From SURF-21 sp964592775 (GTDB taxonomy: Bacteria; Actinomycetota; Geothermincolia; Geothermincolales; RBG-13-55-18), in assembly GCA_964592775.1 (NCBI GenBank), contig CAZQFX010000037.1:1-19990 (forward strand): a DNA stretch of 19,990 nt, read 5' to 3'. Positions 14,551-19,990 of this stretch are shown here, piece after piece; within the stretch, counting starts at the first letter, position 1, and each line of letters opens with the position of its first letter. The translations under genes and the position numbers were made by a program. The notes beneath the pieces were generated by a model. It saw nothing but the letters and a program-made list of their open reading frames with translations. It searched no databases and had not been told where the DNA came from.

Positions 14551-16228
14551 CCCGTCCACCTCCAGCGCGGGGAGGATCGAAGATCCCGGGGTCGGCGCGG
14601 CGCACGAAATCCACCATCCTGTCGCTGATGGGGGCCGTAAGACGCTCCATCCCGGCCGCGGCTCTCAGCAGCGCTTCCACGGCGGGGAGCGCCGCCTTCA
14701 TGGCCGGATTGGCCAGCCTGCTCAAGGGCTCGAGCCGCCTCGCGGCTATCCTCAGGAGGGGCGAGAACAGCTTCAGAGCGGCATCCGCCGCCCCCAGCGC
14801 GCCGCGGAATACGGACTGCGCCACCCGTGGCTCGCAAGCCCTGTCCCGTACGGGCTCGCCCTTTCCGCCGCTGTAGTCGTAGCGCTCGTATACCCAGTTG
14901 TAGTAGTAACGGAAGAACATCTTTATCCAGGAGGTGACGATGGCGGGGTCGTCGGCGACCGCGCGCAGTATGGTCCGCGCCAGCGGGGTGCCGATGTGGG
15001 CGAAACCGCCCAGCCCCCAACCGTCGTGCACGTACCTCTTCAACTCCGCCAGATCGTGATGCGCCTGCGCGAAGCGCAGGTTGTAGCGGTTGGGAGCGGT
15101 GATGGACCACTGGATGATGGGATGGTCGCGGATGCGCTCGTCGTATCTCGAGAGAAAAGCCCGCGAAACATCCCCGGCGCGCAGGGCCTCGATGGCCACG
15201 TCGGCGGCGATATCGGCGGAGAACCAGGCCGCCGGCACGCCGTCGCACAACTCCGTGCCCTCCAGCCCGGCGGCGTCGCCGATGAGGATCATGCCGTCGG
15301 TATGGTTGGGCATCTCGCGCAGCTCGCGGTCCAGCCCGACGAAGATCTCGAATCCCTCCCACATGCGCGCCCGCAGCCGGATGCGGGGCGCGATCTCCTC
15401 CCGCCACCAGGGCAGCCTGGTGGTGATGTTCTCGTGATACTCGGCGAAGAGCTTCCTCAGGTTGGGAACTTCGCCGCCGTCCAGGCGCAGGCACTGGTCC
15501 TGCATGAAATGGATGCTGTCGCGGTAAGGCCAGACCATGAGCCCGTTGCCGTGTCCCAGCGGGGGGGCGAGCTTCTGTTCGTCCCATGCCCAGCAGAAGC
15601 GCAGGGTGTGGCCCATGACGCGGTCCAGGTCGTCCTTGTCCATCTCGTAGTCGTAGACGTCGGCCAGGGAGATGACCTCCGGGGGGTACTTCTCCCTCAC
15701 CCCCGCCTTCACCGCCAGCAGCCCCTGTGATCCCTCGGCATCGATGACTATGCGCGCGCGTATCTCCTCGCCCTTGTCGGTCCTCACCCCGGCGACCCTG
15801 CCGTCCTCGCGCAGCACGTCCACCACCGTGACCGAGGTGCGCAGCTCGGCCCCGGCCTCCACCGCCTTCTCCGCCTCCCACTGGCAGAAGGGCCGGCAGT
15901 AGGCGTTGTAGCCGAAGCTGATGATGGGAGAGAGCGGCTTGGGGATGCGCAGGGAGTCGTCGACCTCGATGTCTCCGGCATCTATGTCCTTGATGATGTA
16001 GTTGATGATGCCGTCCACCGGGCGTTCTATGGGCGGGTTCCCGTCCCGGATGAAGGCCGGCCCGAAGAGGAAGCCGTAGAAGGGGATGGTCAGACCGGAG
16101 ACGACCTTCTCGCCCACCCTCCGCGACCTCTCCAGCATCAGGGTCTCGAAGCCCGCCGCGGCGCATTTCCTGGCCGCGACCGGCCCGCCGAAACCGGCCC
16201 CCACAACGACGACGTCGTATTCCTCCAT
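14543..16228 (-). CDS. FAD-dependent oxidoreductase, FixC/geranylgeranyl-reductase family
   Basis: A 561-residue flavoprotein. The FAD dinucleotide motif VVVGAGFGGPVAAR occupies residues 7-20, preceded by MEEYD; the ATG at 16228 fits best, while a GTG one codon earlier is possible. The second FAD motif is ILIGDAAGLEGTELCDG in the middle of the protein. FixC and ETF:quinone oxidoreductases are about 430-550 residues and pass electrons from electron-transfer flavoprotein to quinone; geranylgeranyl reductases share the fold. Here the fold is followed by about 130 extra C-terminal residues rich in Ala, Leu and Arg, perhaps membrane-associating. The overlapping ferredoxin gene downstream mirrors the fixC-fixX arrangement, which favours an electron-transfer role. 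No fixA/fixB (ETF) genes are in the window. Confidence 0.9.
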   Translation of the reverse strand: MEEYDVVVVGAGFGGPVAARKCAAAGFETLMLERSRRVGEKVVSGLTIPFYGFLFGPAFIRDGNPPIERPVDGIINYIIKDIDAGDIEVDDSLRIPKPLSPIISFGYNAYCRPFCQWEAEKAVEAGAELRTSVTVVDVLREDGRVAGVRTDKGEEIRARIVIDAEGSQGLLAVKAGVREKYPPEVISLADVYDYEMDKDDLDRVMGHTLRFCWAWDEQKLAPPLGHGNGLMVWPYRDSIHFMQDQCLRLDGGEVPNLRKLFAEYHENITTRLPWWREEIAPRIRLRARMWEGFEIFVGLDRELREMPNHTDGMILIGDAAGLEGTELCDGVPAAWFSADIAADVAIEALRAGDVSRAFLSRYDERIRDHPIIQWSITAPNRYNLRFAQAHHDLAELKRYVHDGWGLGGFAHIGTPLARTILRAVADDPAIVTSWIKMFFRYYYNWVYERYDYSGGKGEPVRDRACEPRVAQSVFRGALGAADAALKLFSPLLRIAARRLEPLSRLANPAMKAALPAVEALLRAAAGMERLTAPISDRMVDFVRRADPGIFDPPRAGGGRDG

Positions 16229-16470
16229 CACCCCTCGCTACGGGACTCCATGCCTGTTGCCGCTTGCCCGCTGTCGATACGCCATCGAGCCGCTATGCCG
16301 CGGAGGGACGGGTGTACGGACAACGGGATATCCATACCTCCGGGTAGCTTGCTCCTCTTATATTAACTTGAAGTCCCGATATATGCACACATGGCGGAAT
16401 GACGCGGATTACCCACTGACGGCGGCGGTTGATATACAATCTTAACCGATACTGTCGGAGGCGTTGCTTG

Positions 16471-16575
16471 ATGGTAATCATGAATATGATGAGAACGGTG
16501 CCGAATACGATATCGGGAGGCACGGACATGATCTTGCCTCGTGCCCGCGAGGATTCCTGCATCATCGGGAGGTGA
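16471..16575 (+). CDS. Possible 34-residue small ORF leading the membrane protein gene
   Basis: ATG at 16471 has GGAGG exactly 9 bases upstream (16457-16461), and the frame runs 34 codons, beginning MVIMNMMRTV, to a TGA at 16573-16575. That TGA overlaps the strong GGGAGGTGA ribosome site of the next gene, and the two are in the same frame. It could be a leader peptide that couples translation, or the true N-terminus of the next gene interrupted by a stop. No family resemblance. Codon use is not clearly GC-biased, so it may also be chance. Confidence 0.35.
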   Translation: MVIMNMMRTVPNTISGGTDMILPRAREDSCIIGR

Positions 16576-16581
16576 CGGCTT

Positions 16582-17343
16582 ATCGACTACGAAGATTCTT
16601 CCGCGTGGTATCGCAACTGGTACGTCGTCCTGGGCGCTTCCCTGGTGTTTCTTACCGTGATAATGTACGCCGTCCACTACGCCGTCTTCAGGGATTCCCA
16701 CCATATCTTCATCTACATGCTAGGGGATCTCGCCTTTCTACCCGTAGAGGTCCTGCTGGTCACCCTCATCGTGCACCGCGTTCTCGACATGAGGGAGAGG
16801 CGCAACCGCATGGAGAAGCTGAACATGGTCATCGGGGCCTTTTTCAGCGAGATGGGCATGCAACTGCTTCGTCTCTTCTCCGTGTTCGATACCACCTGCC
16901 AGCAGATAAGAGACTGCCTGACCCTGGATGCGGGATGGAAGGACGAGGACTTCCAGCGCGCCGGCGAGGCCGTCTCCGAATACGAATGCGCCATCGGCAG
17001 GGACGACGTGCAGCTGCGGGAGATAAGCGAGTTCCTGCTCTCCGAGCGGGATTTCCTCCTCACCCTCCTGGAGAACCCCACCCTCCTGGAACACGAGACC
17101 TTCACCGACCTGCTGTGGGCGGTATTCCACCTCACCGAGGAGCTGAAATACCGCTATCTCATCGAGAGCCTGCCCGATACCGACCACGAACATCTCTGCA
17201 GCGATATCGCCAGAGCCTACGGCCTGCTCCTGCGCGAATGGCTGGCCTACCTCGAGCATCTCAGGAACAACTACCCTTACCTCTTCTCGCTTGCCGTGAG
17301 GATGGATCCCCTGAACCCCGACGCGTCGCCCGTGATCGAGTGA
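16582..17343 (+). CDS. Membrane-anchored protein of unknown function, two N-terminal helices
   Basis: About 253 residues. Two hydrophobic helices are visible, at about 13-32 (WYVVLGAS...VIMYA) and 42-64 (IFIYMLGD...TLIV), followed by a soluble, charged, largely helical region to the end. Around the second helix is GDLAFLPVEVLL and then EKLNMVIGAFFSEMG, a pattern I associate with uncharacterised bacterial and archaeal membrane proteins, but no function is known to me. The start is a problem: the first helix begins before the first standard start codon (GTG 16645), a TGA lies at 16573, and between them the only well-placed codon after GGGAGGTGA (16567-16575) is ATC at 16582, 9 bases downstream of GGAGG. 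Either ATC is used, or the base is an error for ATG. The shorter form from 16645 would cut the first helix. Confidence 0.75.
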   Translation: MDYEDSSAWYRNWYVVLGASLVFLTVIMYAVHYAVFRDSHHIFIYMLGDLAFLPVEVLLVTLIVHRVLDMRERRNRMEKLNMVIGAFFSEMGMQLLRLFSVFDTTCQQIRDCLTLDAGWKDEDFQRAGEAVSEYECAIGRDDVQLREISEFLLSERDFLLTLLENPTLLEHETFTDLLWAVFHLTEELKYRYLIESLPDTDHEHLCSDIARAYGLLLREWLAYLEHLRNNYPYLFSLAVRMDPLNPDASPVIE

Positions 17344-17798
17344 ATGGCGGGGTCTGCCGGATCATCACTCACATGCCTTTGGTGGCAGGTGCAACCTCGC
17401 TGGAGATAGATCGGACCGAGCCCATCACTCGGCCCATGCCTCTTTCCGTTCCGGTTCACCCGCTCGAGGCGGAGCCGGGAGAGGACATACCGAAGGCCAT
17501 AGCGGAGGCACAGCGCAGGTACGTGATCGAGACCCTCGCCCTCAAGGAGTTCGAGCAGTCGCCGGAGTATCTGCGCCGCCAGTTCGCAATGCGGGGCCTG
17601 GGCACCTGATCTACTTCGACTTGGACGGAGAAAGCCTGCAGGCCGTGGTGGAGAGCGCCAGGCCGTACCTGCTCGTCGCGGGCATCCTGCAGGGCATCTA
17701 CGAACTGGTGACGGGCAACGCTTCATCCTGCGGGTACCGCAGGGGTGGCGATGGCACCCTCCACCTGACGGTGACCCGGGCGTCCCGAAGTCCTCTAA
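17340..17798 (+). pseudogene. Frameshifted hypothetical gene
   Basis: Codon use typical of this half of the window is seen in one frame up to about 17605 (ending with EYLRRQFAMRGLG) and then continues in another frame from about 17603 to 17780 (LIYFDLDGESLQAVV, then YLLVAGILQGIYELVTG). The first frame stops at 17607-17609. A TAA at 17796-17798 is back in the first frame, so two compensating indels near 17605 and 17780 would restore a single gene of about 140-150 residues. Start is uncertain: GTG at 17340 overlaps the stop of the membrane protein gene by four bases (GTGA); ATG at 17373 and ATG at 17433 are alternatives. I do not recognise the family. It could be a decaying gene or an intact one with sequencing errors. 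Confidence 0.6.
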
Positions 17799-18160
17799 GC
17801 TTTGGCGACGGGGATGGAGATCTCCGTGAGCAGGTCGGCCCTGGCCACCTGACCGGGATCGTTGAGATAGACCTCGCGGGCGGGACCGGCATACTGGTAC
17901 CCGTTCTCTTTCATCCACAGGTCCAATGCCTGGTATGCTTCCGCGAGCTCGTGATACGGGCCCATGTGCAGGGTGGAGGCCGCGAGCCCGCCAGACAGCT
18001 CCCTGCCCTGCACGCGATCCCTTCCGCCCATGGGGCGGACAACCGGCATGCACGCCTCCATGTCGATGTCGCTCTCGTCCCACTCCCGTATCCATGCGCG
18101 GACCAACCAACCGCGCATCTCTATATTACCCGAAGCACGGGACATGCATTCCGTGAGCAT
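17795..18160 (-). pseudogene. Truncated GyrI-like/AraC effector-binding domain protein
   Basis: A 121-residue frame whose last 95 residues look like the C-terminal half of a GyrI-like small-molecule-binding domain: DIDMEACMPV, LAASTLHMGPYHELAEAYQAL, WMKENGY, GPAREVYLNDP, and the closing TEISIPV. Full domains of this family are about 150-160 residues; here the first half is missing and is replaced by about 25 unrelated residues after the ATG at 18160. A stop lies just upstream, and the adjacent minus frame shows VGPRMD at the expected place, hinting at a frameshift near 18080. Such domains are found on MerR/AraC regulators or alone as xenobiotic-binding proteins. It ends tail to tail with the frameshifted + strand gene. 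Most likely a remnant. Confidence 0.65.
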
Positions 18161-18223
18161 CAGGAATCAGGGGGCGTTCGTCTCCCGACCCCGCCTTTGA
18201 TGGCATCGTTACCCGAACCCGGA

Positions 18224-18326
18224 GGACATGTGTACGCGCGGGCGCGGGGTCCGGAAGTCCAGCGCGGGGGCACCATCCTGGGCACCTCGCGCGGACATGT
18301 GTACGCGCGGGCGCGGGGTCCGGAAG
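18224..18326. repeat. 34-bp direct repeat pair
   Basis: The 34-bp sequence beginning GGACATGTGTACGCGCGGGC and ending GGTCCGGAAG occurs at 18224-18257 and again, identically, at 18293-18326, with a 35-bp spacer (period 69). It includes the palindrome ACATGT. It lies between the truncated GyrI-like frame and the radical SAM gene, in a stretch with no other recognised content. Confidence 0.9.
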
Positions 18327-18417
18327 GGTTCCTCCCCTGTCTCTCCCGCCTTCTCTGTCACCGCCGCCGTTCACACTGAAGATGGAAAGCATATAGAGGT
18401 GTGGAGGCAGGATAACC

Positions 18418-19728
18418 ATGGACCTGGAGGAAAAGCTCAGGATCCTCGGAGGGGCGGCCCGCTACGACGTCTCCTGCTCCTCCAGCGGGGTGAGGAGGCC
18501 GGGCCGGAAGGGCAGGCTCGGCGACTGCGCCAGCTTCGGCGTCTGCCACAGCTGGTCCGATGACGGGCGTTGCATCTCCCTGCTCAAGATACTCTTCTCC
18601 AATCGCTGCGTCTACGATTGCGCCTATTGCGCCAACCGGGCATCGGTTTCCAGGCCGCGCGCGTCCTTCACCCCGGACGAACTGGCGGAGCTCACCATGA
18701 GCTTCTACCGGCGCAACTATATCGAGGGCCTCTTCCTCAGTTCAGCGGTGTGGGTGAGCCCCGACTACACCATGGAGCGCCTGCTGCTCACGGCGCGGAA
18801 ACTGCGGCACGAGGAAGGCTTTCGCGGCTACATCCACCTCAAGGCCATCCCGGGCGCGAGCCCGGAGTTGATCCGGCGCGCCGGCCTCTACGCCGACCGC
18901 ATGAGCGTGAATATTGAGCTCCCCACGGAGAAGAGCCTGCGCCTGCTCGCGCCCGACAAGAGGAAGGAGGCTATCCTCGGGCCTATGGGGGACGTGGCCG
19001 GCCGCATCCGCGCCAACAGGGAGGAAAGAAAACGCTTCAAGAAGGCCCCCGTCTTCGTTCCCGCGGGGCAGAGCACACAGCTCATCGTGGGTGCCACGCC
19101 AGAGAACGACCTGCGCATCGTCAGGCTGGCGGAGAGCCTCTACAACGGCTACAACCTGAAAAGGGTCTACTATTCCGCCTTCATGCCGGTGTCGGACGAC
19201 CCGCGCCTGCCCGGACTCGACGGGCCGCCGCTGCTGCGCGAACACCGCCTCTACCAGGCCGACTGGCTGCTGCGCCACTACAACTTCACCTCAGACGAGA
19301 TACTGGATGAGGAGCGGCCCCAACTGGACGAGGAGCTCGACCCCAAGTCGGGGTGGGCGCTGCGCAACCCCCAGTTCTTCCCGGTGGAGGTGAACAAGGC
19401 TGACTACGAGACGCTGCTGCGGGTGCCCGGGCTGGGGGTGAGGTCCGCGAAGAGGATCGCCTACGCGCGCCGCGTCCACTCCCTGGACTTCGAGGACCTG
19501 AGGAAGATCGGCGTGGTGCTCAAGCGCGCCCGCTATTTCATCACCTGCCGCGGCAGGTATTTCTACGGCTCGAAAGTGGACGAGGCGGAGATCAGGCGCA
19601 ACATCGGCACCCTGGGGCGGTCAGCCGCGGCGGGGAAACGCCGCTACGACCAGCTCTCGCTTTTCGCCGCTGCGGGCGCCCTGCCGGGAGTGGAGGACGC
19701 GCACTCCAGTGCGAGCGGGGAGCTCTAA
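18418..19728 (+). CDS. Putative DNA modification/repair radical SAM protein (DUF4130-linked type)
   Basis: A 436-residue radical SAM protein of the type annotated as 'putative DNA modification/repair radical SAM protein' (TIGR03916). GGAGG lies 10 bases before the ATG. The radical SAM cluster motif is C64-x3-C68-x2-C71 (CVYDCAYCANR). Further conserved cysteines C37, C43 and C52 precede it. FLSSAVW and IHLKAIPG follow in the TIM-barrel part. Near the C-terminus, VNKADYETLLRVPGLGVRSAKRI is a helix-hairpin-helix-like segment expected to touch DNA. The product chemistry of this family is, as far as I know, undetermined. The next gene starts two bases after this stop and is its usual partner, a DUF4130/uracil-DNA-glycosylase-linked protein, so the two act together. 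Confidence 0.95.
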   Translation: MDLEEKLRILGGAARYDVSCSSSGVRRPGRKGRLGDCASFGVCHSWSDDGRCISLLKILFSNRCVYDCAYCANRASVSRPRASFTPDELAELTMSFYRRNYIEGLFLSSAVWVSPDYTMERLLLTARKLRHEEGFRGYIHLKAIPGASPELIRRAGLYADRMSVNIELPTEKSLRLLAPDKRKEAILGPMGDVAGRIRANREERKRFKKAPVFVPAGQSTQLIVGATPENDLRIVRLAESLYNGYNLKRVYYSAFMPVSDDPRLPGLDGPPLLREHRLYQADWLLRHYNFTSDEILDEERPQLDEELDPKSGWALRNPQFFPVEVNKADYETLLRVPGLGVRSAKRIAYARRVHSLDFEDLRKIGVVLKRARYFITCRGRYFYGSKVDEAEIRRNIGTLGRSAAAGKRRYDQLSLFAAAGALPGVEDAHSSASGEL

Positions 19729-19730
19729 GC

Positions 19731-19990
19731 GTGGCGTACATCTATATATACGACGGCGGTTTCGAGGGGCTGCTCACCGTCTTGCAGGTATTGCGGGAAT
19801 AGGGCGAGGATCCCGACGCCATAGTAGCCGGCGGTGATGCCCTGCAGGAGAGCCTGCTCGTGGAGGCCGTATGGGTGGATACCGATAGACGCCGGGCGGA
19901 GAAGATCTCCTCCGATATCTGTGCCCTCATCTCGCCCCGGGCGTTACGCCGTTGTTTCTATGCCTTTCTTTCAGAGATGCCGGATGCCGC
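19731..19990 (+). pseudogene. DUF4130 (radical SAM-linked DNA metabolism) protein, interrupted by TAG, partial at window edge
   Basis: GTG at 19731 has GGGGAG 8 bases upstream and begins AYIYIYDGGFEGLLTVL, the expected N-terminus of the TIGR03915/DUF4130 family that accompanies this radical SAM protein. Codon 24 is TAG (19800-19802). The same frame then continues with clear family sequence: DALQESLLVEAVWVDTD, the segment ISPRALRRCFYAFLSEMP, and onwards to the window edge. The stop could come from a single change of TAT or TAC (tyrosine), since LREYGEDP would be a natural reading. So this is either a young nonsense mutation, a consensus error, or readthrough. The uracil-glycosylase-like C-terminal part lies outside the window. 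Confidence 0.85.

Noticed and set aside
14481..16166. 561-residue Arg/Gly/Ala-rich frame overlapping the FixC-like gene on the same strand
   Set aside because: Out-of-frame shadow of the flavoprotein, whose own frame has two FAD motifs and a plausible start.
16293..16565. 90-residue minus frame with one hydrophobic segment
   Set aside because: No ribosome binding site before its ATG, and the hydrophobic stretch is the complement of the + strand small ORF; most likely chance.
19800..19802. Pyrrolysine or other recoding at TAG
   Set aside because: No pylT/pylS or methylamine methyltransferase gene in the window, and the position is best explained by a single change from a tyrosine codon.

Overview
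The window looks like a piece of a bacterial chromosome or metagenomic contig from a GC-rich lineage. Starts are mostly preceded by strong GGAGG-type ribosome binding sites, and genes are short and tightly packed. The gene families present (acyl-CoA carboxylase, BKACE, FixC/FixX-type oxidoreductase with ferredoxin, MtaA/URO-D-type methyltransferase, FliA/WhiG sigma factor, radical SAM protein paired with DUF4130) suggest an anaerobic or facultative bacterium with an acyl-CoA-centred metabolism. A deep-branching actinobacterial or clostridial-type lineage would fit, but the sequence alone does not settle the phylum. No rRNA, tRNA, CRISPR array or intact transposase was seen.

The window has two compositional halves. 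Positions 1 to about 5390 are close to 50% GC with mixed third codon positions. They carry one co-directional (+) catabolic cluster: a crotonase-family protein, a beta-keto acid cleavage enzyme, and a three-part biotin-dependent acyl-CoA carboxylase (biotinyl carrier, biotin carboxylase, carboxyltransferase). A plausible working model is that the BKACE transfers an acyl unit to CoA, the carboxylase adds CO2 to an acyl-CoA, and the crotonase acts on an enoyl-CoA. Two active-site changes suggest the substrates are not the textbook ones.

From about 5390 to the end the sequence is about 63-67% GC in coding stretches, with G/C-ending codons. Here lie a YkgJ-type cysteine-cluster protein (-), an NAD-dependent epimerase/dehydratase (+), a thiamine-diphosphate enzyme resembling 2-hydroxyacyl-CoA lyase/oxalyl-CoA decarboxylase (+), and a URO-D/MtaA-type protein (-) containing a 61-base run of N. 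A 49-bp tandem repeat patch follows. Then come a cytoplasmic PAS histidine kinase (-) diverging from a stand-alone CheY-like receiver (+), a FliA/WhiG-type sigma factor (-), and a FixC-like flavoprotein overlapping a 2[4Fe-4S] ferredoxin (-). After these are a two-helix membrane protein (+), a decayed region with a frameshifted gene and a truncated GyrI-like domain, a 34-bp direct repeat pair, and finally a radical SAM 'DNA modification/repair' protein translationally linked to its DUF4130 partner. That partner is interrupted by an in-frame TAG and runs off the right edge.

The right half holds several lesions or odd starts: an apparent CTG start, an apparent ATC start, a TGA between an SD-led small ORF and a membrane protein, a double frameshift, an amber codon, and the N run. 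They may reflect real decay or unusual initiation, but the density makes consensus errors in the assembly a serious alternative.
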